Shown here: one piece after another, positions 1-7,698 of the stretch | Layout: every line of letters begins with the position of its first letter | How positions within the stretch are numbered: the stretch's first letter is position 1 | Origin: JBLHKT01 sp043101615 | Lineage (GTDB): Bacteria > Planctomycetota > Phycisphaerae > Phycisphaerales > UBA1924 | DNA: 22,118 bases | Reading direction: 5' to 3' | Assembly (NCBI GenBank): GCA_043101615.1 | Contig: JBICID010000040.1 | Location: 1-22,118 of the forward strand | Notes under the pieces: model-generated | Seen by the model: only the letters and a program-made list of their open reading frames with translations | What the model was told of the DNA's origin: nothing | Databases searched by the model: none | Position numbers and translations under genes: made by a program

Positions 1-80
1 CAGAACGATCGCTTCTTGAAGTTGCAACAGCAGTATCACAGAGTCCCACCGAGGGAAGCTTCTGCTGGGAATGCTTCGAG

Positions 81-914
81 CTAGCCCTCGGTCTTGTCGC
101 GGGTGATCTCGGCGTAGGCGTTGTGGGAGTGGATGGACTCGTAGTTCTCGGATGAGATGTGGTACCAGTCGATGCGGGATTCGTCGTCGAGGGCCATGGC
201 GAGGTCGCGGATGATGTCCTCGACGAACTTGGGGTTGTCGTAGGCGGCCTCGGTGACGTACTTCTCGTCGGGGCGCTTGAGGACGGCGTAGACGGGGTGG
301 GAGGCGGCGTTTTCGAGGATCTCGACGAGCTGCTCGATCCACATGGGGGCGTTGGTGCGGACCCTGGCCTCGATGCGGCAGCGCTGGTTGTGGGCGCCGT
401 ACTCGGAGATCTCCTTGGAGCAGGGGCAGAGGCTGGTGGCGGGGGCGGCGACGGCCATGACGAAGTCGGTGGTGTCCTTGGTGACGGTGCACTCGAAGGC
501 GACCTCGTAGTTCATGAGGCCGGGCTGCTTGGTGACGGGGGCCTGCTTCTCGATGAAGTAGGTCATGGTGGCCTCGAAGTGGGCCTCCTGGGCGTCGAGG
601 CGCTCGAGGATGCCCTTGGCGATCTGGGGGATCTCGTCGGGGCTGACGGGCTCGCCGTGGTGCTCGTTGAGGACCTCGAGGAAGCGGGACATGTGGGTGC
701 CCTTCTGGGCGGCGGGGAGGGCGACGTACATGGAGATGGTGGCGGTGGTGGTCTGGGAGCCGCCCTCGGGGGTGGCCAGGCGCATGGGGTAGACGACCTC
801 CTTGACGCCGACGCGGTTGATGGAGACCTTGCGGTTGTCGGCGGAGGCCTGGACGTCTGGCATCATGGCGGAGTGGACTCCGTTGGTGGAGGCATGGGTG
901 GGGGCGGTGGTCAT
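81..914 (-). CDS. folE2: GTP cyclohydrolase IB (FolE2)
   Basis: A 277-residue protein of the FolE2/MptA family, which opens GTP to 7,8-dihydroneopterin triphosphate, the first step of folate (and often queuosine) synthesis, in the cytoplasm. Seen: the family Cys motif SLCPCSKEIS at residues 161-170, whose first Cys is the expected metal/catalytic ligand, KGTHMSRF at 71-78, and the C-terminal ENYESIHSHNAYA block at 257-269. Length fits the family. The frame is open for 47 codons further upstream, but that part is Pro/Arg-rich and unlike the family, so I start at the ATG ending at 914. No strong Shine-Dalgarno is visible; a -10-like TAGCAT lies at 944-949. FolE2 replaces zinc-dependent FolE in many bacteria and is often used under zinc limitation; no Zur-like site was recognised here. 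It appears monocistronic. Confidence 0.95.
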   Translation of the reverse strand: MTTAPTHASTNGVHSAMMPDVQASADNRKVSINRVGVKEVVYPMRLATPEGGSQTTTATISMYVALPAAQKGTHMSRFLEVLNEHHGEPVSPDEIPQIAKGILERLDAQEAHFEATMTYFIEKQAPVTKQPGLMNYEVAFECTVTKDTTDFVMAVAAPATSLCPCSKEISEYGAHNQRCRIEARVRTNAPMWIEQLVEILENAASHPVYAVLKRPDEKYVTEAAYDNPKFVEDIIRDLAMALDDESRIDWYHISSENYESIHSHNAYAEITRDKTEG

Positions 915-943
915 CTCGGTGCGCTTTCGGTGTGTCCCAAGTG

Positions 944-949
944 ATGCTA
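944..949 (-). promoter_or_regulatory. -10-like hexamer TAGCAT before folE2
   Basis: On the minus strand TAGCAT lies 29 nt before the folE2 ATG, predicting a leader of about 20-25 nt. No clear -35 was found. It resembles the TACNNT hexamers ahead of most other genes here. Confidence 0.35.
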
Positions 950-1020
950 GGGACGGGGTTTGGCCGAGCACGGAGAACCGCGGTCGGGCGGGTGTTGTTC
1001 CCGCTGGTGGGTGTTGCCGC

Positions 1021-1908
1021 TCAGGCTTTCGCCGTGGCGGCGGCGCCCGATGCATGGTCGCGCCCGAGGGCGATGCCCATCCAGCTGAGGCCGATGGGGA
1101 CGCCGATGAGCAGCGCGACGGACCAGTCCAGGGGCTGGAGGCGTGCGAAGCCGGGGAGTGCGTCGGCGACGACGGCCTTCTCGACGGCGCCGAGGCCGGG
1201 GAAGGCGATGGTGATGAGCGGGCTGAGGAGGGCGGCGAGGGCGACGCCGAGGAAGGGGGCGAGGGGGTCTGGGTGCTCCTCGTCGCCTGCCATGTGCGCG
1301 GCGACGCCGGCGAGGAGGCCCGCGACGAGGGCGCCGAACAGGGTCTGGCCCTTGGTGCCGGTGTGGACGACGATCCAGCACGCGGCGAGGGCGGCGAGGG
1401 TGGCGGCGCCGATCGAGATGAGGCGTTTGGGGCTAAGTCCGGGTCGGAAGAGGTCTTTGTGGGGGGGGTGGGGGTCGGCGCGGGCGGCGAGCCAGAGGAC
1501 GCCGAGGCAGGCCGTGACGAGGGCGGCGGCCTCGATTGCGAGGAGGATGAAGGTTCCCGCGGAGGCGGATTCGAGGTCTCGGAGGGTGCGGTTGAGGTCT
1601 CCGAGGCCCCATGCGGCCCATCCGAGGACGTACCCGGCGGAGATGAGGCCGGATTTGAGTCCGATGAGGCGTGTGGCGCCCGTCGCGACGAGGGTGGCGA
1701 GGGCGAGGCAGACGAGGAGGGCGATCAGTGCGGAGGGCTTGGAAGCGGCGAGGAAGAGGGATTTGTCGTGCGTGCCGCTGGCGGAGATGAGGGCGTGGGT
1801 GAAGCGGTAGCAGAGCGGACCGGCGGCGAGCAGCGCGAGGAGGGGGATGGCGTAGCGGTAGACGGCGTCGATGAGGTGGTGCGGTGCTCGGTCGGGTGCC
1901 TGTGGCAT
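1021..1908 (-). CDS. Multi-pass membrane protein, unknown function
   Basis: I do not recognise this 295-residue protein. It has about seven or eight hydrophobic segments (roughly residues 17-35, 59-80, 86-102, 116-141, 163-181, 189-205, 219-236 and 253-272), so it is an integral inner-membrane protein. Short polar loops (DPHPPHKD near 145-152, GDEEHPDP near 208-215) are the only strongly hydrophilic parts; no catalytic motif stands out. I start at the ATG ending at 1908 because the open frame upstream is Pro-rich with no membrane character, and because TACCAT sits 5 nt before this ATG. It is divergent from the membrane protein at 2016 across 107 bp, suggesting shared regulation but not proving it. 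A transporter-like or lineage-specific envelope protein is possible. Confidence 0.7.
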   Translation of the reverse strand: MPQAPDRAPHHLIDAVYRYAIPLLALLAAGPLCYRFTHALISASGTHDKSLFLAASKPSALIALLVCLALATLVATGATRLIGLKSGLISAGYVLGWAAWGLGDLNRTLRDLESASAGTFILLAIEAAALVTACLGVLWLAARADPHPPHKDLFRPGLSPKRLISIGAATLAALAACWIVVHTGTKGQTLFGALVAGLLAGVAAHMAGDEEHPDPLAPFLGVALAALLSPLITIAFPGLGAVEKAVVADALPGFARLQPLDWSVALLIGVPIGLSWMGIALGRDHASGAAATAKA

Positions 1909-1913
1909 GGCCC

Positions 1914-1919
1914 ATGGTA
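1914..1919 (-). promoter_or_regulatory. -10-like TACCAT, probable leaderless promoter
   Basis: Minus-strand TACCAT ends 5 nt before the ATG at 1908, placing transcription start at or next to the start codon. No Shine-Dalgarno is present between them. Confidence 0.45.
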
Positions 1920-2004
1920 CCCCCCCACCCCCGCACGCGTGGGGCGTTGGCGGGGGGTGCGGGGGGTTGGGCGGGGCCGGTTTGCGGCGCGGGCCGGAGT
2001 GTGT

Positions 2005-2010
2005 GACAAT
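2005..2010 (+). promoter_or_regulatory. -10-like GACAAT, probable leaderless promoter
   Basis: GACAAT, preceded by TGT, ends 5 nt before the ATG at 2016. There is no Shine-Dalgarno. It faces away from the hexamer at 1914-1919 within the same 107-bp intergenic region. Confidence 0.4.
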
Positions 2011-2015
2011 GCGGC

Positions 2016-3152
2016 ATGGCCACACCCGATCATCGTGAGGAGCCGTCCGCCCCGGTGCAGCTGGTGTCGCAGCCGGCGGTGCTGGAGGATCTGCTGAGCG
2101 AGCTTGTGTGGCCGAAGCTGCTGCGCGCGGGGGGGCTGGCGCTGCGTCCGGAGCGGGTGGGGTTCGGGCTGGCGATCGTGGTGCTGGTGGGTCTGATCGA
2201 GCGGATCGGGCGTCTGTGGCACGACGTGGGAGAGGGGCAGGAGTACGTGGGATTCCTGTCGGCGGCGCTGGGCAACATGGAGTACGCGTTCGAGCGGACG
2301 ATGGTGTCGTCGGTGTGGGAGTGGCTGTACGTCGGGCCGGTGACGATGTTCGCGGGGCTGATGAACGCGCCGCGTCTGTGGTGGGAGCAGTACCCGGTGA
2401 GCGTTTTTGTGTTGGGGCTGCCGTGCCTGTGGGTGTGGGTGGTCTTCGGGGGCGCGATCGCTCGTTCGGCGATGAGCGAGGTGTCGCTGTCGCGTGTGCC
2501 GGCGTGGCCGCGTGTGCTGGGGGACGCGCTGCGTCGCTGGGCGAGCCTGTTCGGGGTGATGCTGGTGCCGCTGGTTGGGGTGGGGTTTATCTGGCTGGTG
2601 CTGGCGGTGTGCGGGCTGTTGCTGCACGTGCCGGTGCTGGACGTGGTGGGCACGGCGGTGTTCGGGCTCGGGCTGCTGCTGTCGCTGCTGGCGACGCTGG
2701 TGCTGATCGCGTACGCGCTGGGGTCGTGGATGCTGGTGCCGTCGGTGATGGCGGAGGGGACGGACGCGCTGGACGGCGTGCAGCGAGGGATCGCGTACGT
2801 GTGGGGTCGCCCGCTGCGGACGGTGCTGTATCTGGCGGTGCTGGTGGTGGCGGGGATGGTGGTGATCGGCGTGTTCGGGTGGGTGGCGGACCGGACGCTG
2901 GCGTTCGCGGAGTGGGGCGTGGGGGAGTGGGCGCCGGAGGGTGAGGGCGCGGTGTTCGGGTACGCGCAGGAGGGGACCGCGCTGGCGGCGCGCGGCGTGC
3001 TGGACTTCTGGGAGACGGTGGTGTCGCTGCTGGTGGGGGCGTACGCGGTGAGCTACGTGCACACGGCGGGGGCGGTGCTGTACCTGTGCCTTCGTCGGGT
3101 GTGCGACGGGCAGGAGATCGCGGAGTTGTGGACGCCGGGGGGAGAGGGGTGA
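2016..3152 (+). CDS. Multi-pass membrane protein, unknown function
   Basis: A 378-residue integral membrane protein that I cannot assign to a named function. Hydrophobic segments lie at about residues 50-62, 127-147, 175-203, 210-242, 269-290 and 325-357. The soluble N-terminus and the loop at about 65-120 are rich in aromatic residues. The tail reads LYLCLRRVCDGQEIAELW, an ending I associate from memory with hypothetical planctomycete membrane proteins (inference). The repeated G-ending GTG/CTG/GCG codons are strong and match the G-rich plus strand of this half of the window. The start is the ATG at 2016, just after a -10-like hexamer. It is convergent with truB. Confidence 0.72.
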   Translation: MATPDHREEPSAPVQLVSQPAVLEDLLSELVWPKLLRAGGLALRPERVGFGLAIVVLVGLIERIGRLWHDVGEGQEYVGFLSAALGNMEYAFERTMVSSVWEWLYVGPVTMFAGLMNAPRLWWEQYPVSVFVLGLPCLWVWVVFGGAIARSAMSEVSLSRVPAWPRVLGDALRRWASLFGVMLVPLVGVGFIWLVLAVCGLLLHVPVLDVVGTAVFGLGLLLSLLATLVLIAYALGSWMLVPSVMAEGTDALDGVQRGIAYVWGRPLRTVLYLAVLVVAGMVVIGVFGWVADRTLAFAEWGVGEWAPEGEGAVFGYAQEGTALAARGVLDFWETVVSLLVGAYAVSYVHTAGAVLYLCLRRVCDGQEIAELWTPGGEG

Positions 3153-3168
3153 GGGCGTAGACGCGTTG

Positions 3169-3185
3169 CCCTTGCTTGCGAAGGG
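3169..3185. terminator. Hairpin between convergent genes
   Basis: CCCTT (3169-3173) pairs with AAGGG (3181-3185) around a 7-nt loop, 17 bp after the membrane-protein stop. There is no U-tract, so a transcription-end role is only a guess. It lies next to a second stem at 3186-3221. Confidence 0.3.
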
Positions 3186-3221
3186 ACGAGGCACGGTCCC
3201 GTCGCTGCGCTCCGGGCTCGT
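3186..3221. repeat. Imperfect palindrome in convergent spacer
   Basis: ACGAG (3186-3190) pairs with CTCGT (3217-3221), and inside it CCCG (3198-3201) pairs with CGGG (3213-3216). It sits in the 192-bp spacer between the convergent genes ending at 3152 and 3345. The rest of that spacer shows nothing recognisable. It could be a degenerate repeat or a bidirectional terminator. Confidence 0.3.
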
Positions 3222-3344
3222 TGGGAGATGGGTGGTGTGGGGAGCGTTTCGGATTGATTCGAGCGATCGTTCATGTGGGGCCGCGTGCTTACGCCCCCGG
3301 CTCGGACAAGGCAGGTAGAGGATGGGAAGTCTCCCTCGGCTTGC

Positions 3345-4097
3345 TTAGGGATCTCTTGGTTTGAGGAGGGCCCGGGTTTCGGGGGTGGTGGTGAGATGGT
3401 CTGGGCGGAGGGGGTCGGGGAGGTTCTCGAGGGTGATGGCCTGGTCGATGGTGAAGGGGCCGACGCCGGTGCGTCGGAGGGCGGCGAGGGTGCCGCCGGT
3501 GTGGAGGGCGTGTCCGAGGTCGCGGGCGATGGAGCGGATGTAGGTGCCCTTGGCGCAGCGGATGTCGAGGGTGAGGCGGGGGTAGACGTACGCGGTGATC
3601 GCGATCTCGTGGATGGTGACGGGGCGGGGCTCGAGCTGGACGGGCTTGCCGGAGCGGGCCTCGGCGTAGGCGCGCCGGCCGCCGAGCTTGATGGCGGAGA
3701 AGGCGGGCGGGGTCTGCTGGATGGTGCCGGTGAAGTGGTCGGCGAGGACCCGGTCGATGTGTTCGCGGGTGGGGGGTGATTCGACTGTGACTTCGTCGCG
3801 TTCGCCCTCTGCGTCGTCTGTGGTGGTGAAGGCGGCGAGGTCGATGTCGGCGAGGTAGCGCTTCTCGCCGGCCATGAAGCGGTCCTGGAGGCGGGTGGCC
3901 TTGCCGACGAGGACGAGCAGGACGCCGCTGGCGAGGGGGTCGAGCGTGCCGGCGTGCCCGACCTTGATCGACTTGGGGAGGCCGGCGTTGCGGAGGCGGC
4001 GTTTGACGATGGCGACGGCCCTGGCCGAGCTGATGGCGAGGGGTTTGTCGAGGACGACGAGGCCTGCGACGGGGGTTGGCTGGTTGGGGTCGGTCAC
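3345..4097 (-). CDS. truB: tRNA pseudouridine(55) synthase TruB
   Basis: A 250-residue TruB, which isomerises U55 to pseudouridine in the T-loop of tRNAs. Seen: the opening VVLDKPLAISSARAV (14-28), the catalytic motif VGHAGTLDPLASGVL (46-60) with Asp53 as the expected nucleophile, EKRYLADIDL (78-87), QQTPPAFSAIKLGGRRAY (127-144) and CAKGTYIRSIARDLG (181-195). It is shorter than the roughly 300 residues of many TruB proteins and ends soon after the catalytic domain, so a C-terminal PUA-like domain seems to be missing. The start is GTG: its first bases overlap the stop of the upstream glycosyltransferase as GTGA, a 4-nt overlap typical of coupled translation. The same frame is open far upstream but there it is only the shadow of the glycosyltransferase. 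Confidence 0.93.
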   Translation of the reverse strand: MTDPNQPTPVAGLVVLDKPLAISSARAVAIVKRRLRNAGLPKSIKVGHAGTLDPLASGVLLVLVGKATRLQDRFMAGEKRYLADIDLAAFTTTDDAEGERDEVTVESPPTREHIDRVLADHFTGTIQQTPPAFSAIKLGGRRAYAEARSGKPVQLEPRPVTIHEIAITAYVYPRLTLDIRCAKGTYIRSIARDLGHALHTGGTLAALRRTGVGPFTIDQAITLENLPDPLRPDHLTTTPETRALLKPRDP

Positions 4098-5998
4098 GGG
4101 GCCCCGCCCGTCTCGGCGTGGCGGAAGAGTTGGAGGTGGACATCGTCGCCCGAGGCGTAGTTGAATCCAAATACTGTGGGGCCGATCGGCTCGGCGATGG
4201 AGGCCGGAATGCCCACGGGCGCGACCAGTACGCCGTCCGGGTGGTTGTTGAGCCACGCGCGGGCCTGGTTCGGGCCGATGCGCTCGAGGCGACCTCGCGA
4301 TTCGAACATGAAGGAATCTTCGTGGTATTCGATGGCGGCGATGGGGGCGTTTCGCCAGTTGGGGGCCTCGAGATCGAGTGTGGCTATCAGGGCGCGGGTG
4401 GTCCAGATGTGCTGGGAGGCCGGGAGGACGAGGCCGAGCGTGGCGGTGACGAAGGTGGCGAGCGCGAGGACCGCGACGGCGTGGGCCGCGAGGAGATTGG
4501 AGCGGAACGCGAGTGTGGCCGCGAGGAGGACGAGGGCTGTCGTGGCGACGAGCGACACCCATGCCGCGGTTGTGGCGGTCGAGTCGAGCTGGCCAGCCAG
4601 GAGAAGCAGCGCCGGAAGGGCCGCGGTGACGGCGAGGCCGATGGCGGCCCACATGACGATGCCGGCGCGTTGCTTGCGTGCGTCTTCGGTTGAGAGGCCG
4701 TCTCGGATGAGGCGGTGGAGCGTGAGGGCCGTGAGCAGTGCGAGCGCGGGGTAGAGGGGCAGGGTGTAGTGCGGGAGCTTGGTCGAGACGAGCTCGAAGA
4801 CGAGCCAGGTCGGGAGCAGCCAGCAGAGGAGGAAGAGGGGCGCGTCGTGCTCTGGTGCGCGGGCCCGCAGGCGGGCGGGGAGCGAGAGCCAGCGTTTGAG
4901 GCCTTGGGACTTGGGCTCGCGGAGCGTGAGGGCGTGTCGGCAGGCATCGACCACCGCGCCGAGTGTCAGGAGCGAGCCGGGCCAGAAGAGCACGGCGGAC
5001 AGGACCGTGTGGTAGCCGGGCGGACCCCAGTGGCCTTCTTTGGCACCTGCGGAGCGTCCGATGGTCTCGTCGAAGACGATCGAGGCATAACGCTCGAGGC
5101 CGACGTGCTCGGCGACGCTCCAGACCCAGGGGGCGACGAGGGCGACGCAGACGATGAGCGCGAGCCACAGCCTGAGCCCCCCCACCCACCTCCGGTCTCG
5201 CATGATCAGGCAGAGCGCGAGCACGGTGAGCCCGGCGACCAGGGGCGTGATCGGTCCCTTGGCGAGGATGCCGAGCGCGAGGGCGGTTGAGGTTGCGAGC
5301 GGGATGCCCCAGCGATGTGCGATCGTTCGCTGCGTTCGTGGGATGTCTCGGCGTTTGTAGAGTTCCCAGATGCCCCACATGGTGAGGGTGGTGGCCGCGA
5401 GCAGCGCGTGGTCGGCGCGGGCCTGGTGGGATTCCCAGACGACGACGGGGCAGACGGCGAGGAGGGCTGCGGCGAGGAGGCCGACGCGTGGGTCTGCCAT
5501 GGAGCGGCCGAGGCGCCATGTGGCGAGTACGGCGAGGATGGCGGCGAGGAGGGAGGGGACGCGGTACATCCAGACGGCGTCCCGGAGGGGGTCGCCCTGC
5601 GTGAGGATGGCGGCGCTGGTGGCCTGGAGCCAGTATATGAGCGGGGGCTTGTTGAGGCGTGGTCGCTCGCCGACGACGGGGACGGCGAGGCGGCCTGAGT
5701 GGAGGCCGACGGTGACGTGGGACGTGCCGTCCCGGGACTCGTGCACTGCGAAGGGGCGGGTGTCGCGCGTGGCCTCGGGCAGCGCGACGGACTCGAACAT
5801 CTGGCGGGAGGCCTGTGCGAAGCGGGATTCGTCTCGGTCGACGGCGGGGATCGCGCTCAGGCCGGGGAGGTACACTGCCAGGCAGAGCACAACGAGCAAG
5901 AGCCCGGCGGGCCAGCCCGCGGCGAAGCGTTCGGCCTCGGGTGAACGCCACCGGGCACGGAGTCGGTCGGGGAGATCTGTGAGCAAGGACGCCGGCAT
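4094..5998 (-). CDS. GT39 (ArnT-like) membrane glycosyltransferase
   Basis: A 634-residue polytopic membrane protein of the PMT/ArnT family (GT39), which transfers a sugar from a polyprenyl-phosphate carrier to an acceptor on the outer face of the inner membrane. Seen: one membrane helix (about 31-48), then the family's acidic first loop AVDRDESRFAQASRQM (52-67), and NKPPLIYWLQ (116-125), the standard second landmark. At least eight further hydrophobic helices follow, then a soluble C-terminal region of roughly 110 residues. Residues about 80-112 form an insertion between the two landmarks (the displayed HESRDGTSHV stretch). Acceptor and sugar cannot be read from sequence: lipid A, protein or another glycan are all possible. 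It is the first gene of an operon with truB and is head-to-head with a PAP2 phosphatase. Confidence 0.88.
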   Translation of the reverse strand: MPASLLTDLPDRLRARWRSPEAERFAAGWPAGLLLVVLCLAVYLPGLSAIPAVDRDESRFAQASRQMFESVALPEATRDTRPFAVHESRDGTSHVTVGLHSGRLAVPVVGERPRLNKPPLIYWLQATSAAILTQGDPLRDAVWMYRVPSLLAAILAVLATWRLGRSMADPRVGLLAAALLAVCPVVVWESHQARADHALLAATTLTMWGIWELYKRRDIPRTQRTIAHRWGIPLATSTALALGILAKGPITPLVAGLTVLALCLIMRDRRWVGGLRLWLALIVCVALVAPWVWSVAEHVGLERYASIVFDETIGRSAGAKEGHWGPPGYHTVLSAVLFWPGSLLTLGAVVDACRHALTLREPKSQGLKRWLSLPARLRARAPEHDAPLFLLCWLLPTWLVFELVSTKLPHYTLPLYPALALLTALTLHRLIRDGLSTEDARKQRAGIVMWAAIGLAVTAALPALLLLAGQLDSTATTAAWVSLVATTALVLLAATLAFRSNLLAAHAVAVLALATFVTATLGLVLPASQHIWTTRALIATLDLEAPNWRNAPIAAIEYHEDSFMFESRGRLERIGPNQARAWLNNHPDGVLVAPVGIPASIAEPIGPTVFGFNYASGDDVHLQLFRHAETGGAP

Positions 5999-6797
5999 AG
6001 ACAGTCACGAGCATACCCCGGCCCCCCCGGAGACCACGGCGCCTCGGCGCGGAGGCTCGGGGTGGGCGCCGGTGCTGGGGCTCGGGCTGGTGGGGCTGGC
6101 GTTCCCGGCGTGGTACGGGGACGCGTGGGTGCACGGCGCGGCGTCGGGTGTTCGGGGATCGCTGGGCGGGGACGTGGTGCGGGAGCTGGAGGCGGCGCAG
6201 CAGTTCGGGGGGCTGGGGTCGGTGGTGGTGGTGGTGCTGATCGTGGTGCTGATGGACCGGGGGCGGTGCCGTCGGCTGCTGGACCTGGTCGCGGCGTGGG
6301 GGCTGACGGGGCTGGTGGTGCTGGTGCTGAAGCTGGGGATCGGGCGTCCGCGTCCGAAGTTCGGGGATGCCGAGATCTTGCTGTGGCCTTGGGGGGCGTA
6401 CCCGCTGCCGGATGCGGACCCGCCGGGGGTGTATCACGCTTGGGAGCTGTGGGCTCCGATCTCGAGCGATCTGTGGAGCATGCCGTCGAGCCACACGTCG
6501 GCGGCGGTGGCGCTGGCGGTGTGGCTGGGGGTGGTGTACCCGAGGCTGCGTCCGCTGGTGGTGGGCTGGGTGGTGCTGGTGGGCGCGAGCCGCGTGCTGT
6601 TCGGGGCGCACTATCTGAGCGACGTGTTCGTGGGCGCGGGCGTGGCGTTGCTGGTGGCATGGCCGGCGGCGCGGGGGTACTGGGGGGTGCGTTTCCTGGA
6701 CTGGGTGTGGGTGCGGGCGGTGGATCGGACGGCGGAACCGGCGCTGCCGGGGCTGCTGGAGCGTGAGGGTGCAACCGTGGGTGAACGGCGCGAGTAG
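5979..6797 (+). CDS. PAP2-family membrane phosphatase
   Basis: A 272-residue PAP2 (type 2 phosphatidic acid phosphatase) protein. Seen: all three catalytic motifs, KX6RP (K118...R125-P126), PSSH (169-172) and SRX5HX3D (S204-R205...H211...D215), with four or more hydrophobic helices around them. The family dephosphorylates lipid phosphates or pyrophosphates (undecaprenyl pyrophosphate, phosphatidate, lipid A) on the outer face of the membrane. There is no ATG before the first helix. I chose GTG at 5979 because GGGGAG lies just upstream and the frame then gives a short hydrophilic N-terminus; a later GTG near 6064 is possible. With this start the gene overlaps the divergent glycosyltransferase by 20 bp. 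Undecaprenyl-carrier recycling next to a polyprenyl-sugar-using transferase is a plausible shared role (inference). Confidence 0.87.
   Translation: MSKDAGIDSHEHTPAPPETTAPRRGGSGWAPVLGLGLVGLAFPAWYGDAWVHGAASGVRGSLGGDVVRELEAAQQFGGLGSVVVVVLIVVLMDRGRCRRLLDLVAAWGLTGLVVLVLKLGIGRPRPKFGDAEILLWPWGAYPLPDADPPGVYHAWELWAPISSDLWSMPSSHTSAAVALAVWLGVVYPRLRPLVVGWVVLVGASRVLFGAHYLSDVFVGAGVALLVAWPAARGYWGVRFLDWVWVRAVDRTAEPALPGLLEREGATVGERRE
6010..6015 (-). promoter_or_regulatory. -10-like TATGCT before the glycosyltransferase
   Basis: Minus-strand TATGCT lies 11 nt before the ATG at 5998, predicting a leader of only about 5 nt. It lies inside the first codons of the oppositely directed PAP2 gene. Confidence 0.35.
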
Positions 6798-6858
6798 GAC
6801 TATTGGGTTCTGCGTGGGGACGCACCTTGGGAGCATTCGGCTGCACGGAGACTCACGC

Positions 6859-7665
6859 ATGACGACCTCAAGACGACGGTTTCTGGGCGCGGCGGGGATC
6901 GGTGTGACCGGGCTGGTTGCGTGCCCGGCGCTGGGTTCGGGGCGGGGTGGCCGTGTGGATGATCTGCCCGATTCGTTCCCCTCAACCGATCCTGCGCTGG
7001 TGGGGTCGATGGTGGGCGCGAGTCACTTCAGCCTGGAGCGTGTGGAGGAGCTGCTGAGGCGGGATCGGTCGCTGGCGCTGGCTCGGATCGACTGGGGGTT
7101 CGGCGACTGGGAGACGGCGCTGGGGGCGGCGAGCCATGTGGGCCGGCGTGAGATCGTGGAGGTGCTGCTGGGGCACGGGGCGCGTGCGAACCTGTTCACG
7201 CTGGCGATGCTGGACAGGGTGGACGCGGTGCGGGCGGTGTGCGAGGCGGTGGACGGGATCCAGCGGACGCGCGGGCCGCACGGGATCACGCTGCTGGACC
7301 ACGCGCGGGCGGGCGGTGCTGCGCGGACGGAGGAGTATCTGACGGTTCTGGGCGGGGCGGACGAGGCGGAGCCCGGCGTGGCTGAGGCTTTCGAGGGGCA
7401 GGGGCGCTTTGTGGGGCGCTACGAGGCGGGCGAGCGGGTGATCGAGATCGGGGAGCACTCGCGCGGGTGGCTGGGGATCGTGCGCGCTGGCGGGGTGGTG
7501 CACACGCTGCGTCGGACGGGCGCGTTGTCGTTCAGCCCGACGGGGGCTCCGCACGTGCGCGTGGTGTTCGAGACGGAGGGGGCGGGGGGTGAGGGGGCGG
7601 GTGTGACGGGGCTTTCGATCTCGGGCGGGGCGGCGGAGGTGGTTGCGGTGCGGGTCGGGGGCTGA
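6859..7665 (+). CDS. Tat-exported ankyrin-repeat-like protein
   Basis: A 268-residue protein. It starts with a twin-arginine signal, TTSRRRFLGAAGIGVTGL (residues 2-19), so it should be exported folded to the periplasm or beyond. The region after the signal, about residues 40-160, carries ankyrin-like helical repeats: ALGAASHVGRREIVEVLLGH is a typical repeat core, and TLAMLDRVDAVRAVCEA and GITLLDHARAGG look like degenerate repeats. A C-terminal beta-rich region (about 185-268) contains GRFVGRYEAGERVIEIGEH and probably forms a separate small domain. No catalytic motif is seen. The start is the ATG at 6859 because it gives the Tat signal and has GGAG 8 nt upstream; the frame is open from 6763 but that part is atypical. 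It follows PAP2 by 61 bp and precedes the kinase by 33 bp. Confidence 0.8.
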   Translation: MTTSRRRFLGAAGIGVTGLVACPALGSGRGGRVDDLPDSFPSTDPALVGSMVGASHFSLERVEELLRRDRSLALARIDWGFGDWETALGAASHVGRREIVEVLLGHGARANLFTLAMLDRVDAVRAVCEAVDGIQRTRGPHGITLLDHARAGGAARTEEYLTVLGGADEAEPGVAEAFEGQGRFVGRYEAGERVIEIGEHSRGWLGIVRAGGVVHTLRRTGALSFSPTGAPHVRVVFETEGAGGEGAGVTGLSISGGAAEVVAVRVGG

Positions 7666-7686
7666 GCGGGGCGGGCGGTCCGTCGC

Positions 7687-7692
7687 TACGCT
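7687..7692 (+). promoter_or_regulatory. -10-like TACGCT, probable leaderless promoter
   Basis: TACGCT ends 6 nt before the kinase ATG at 7699, with no Shine-Dalgarno, predicting transcription start at the A of the ATG. Confidence 0.5.
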
Positions 7693-7698
7693 GGTTGC

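Noticed and set aside
1..80. A gene or RNA in the first 80 bases
   Set aside because: No start, motif or convincing stem was found before the folE2 stop.
159..944. A 261-codon plus-strand frame opposite folE2
   Set aside because: It is Gly/Asp/Val/Leu-rich low complexity and lies entirely antisense to a strong FolE2 match.
802..2097. Plus-strand frames of 292-431 codons opposite the membrane gene at 1021-1908
   Set aside because: They are Glu/Gly- or Arg/Ala-rich without motifs, while the opposite strand encodes coherent membrane helices.
4098..6860. The open frame extending upstream of truB on the minus strand
   Set aside because: It overlaps the well-supported glycosyltransferase in another frame and is Arg/Pro/His-rich. 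Only the part from the GTG at 4097 is TruB-like.
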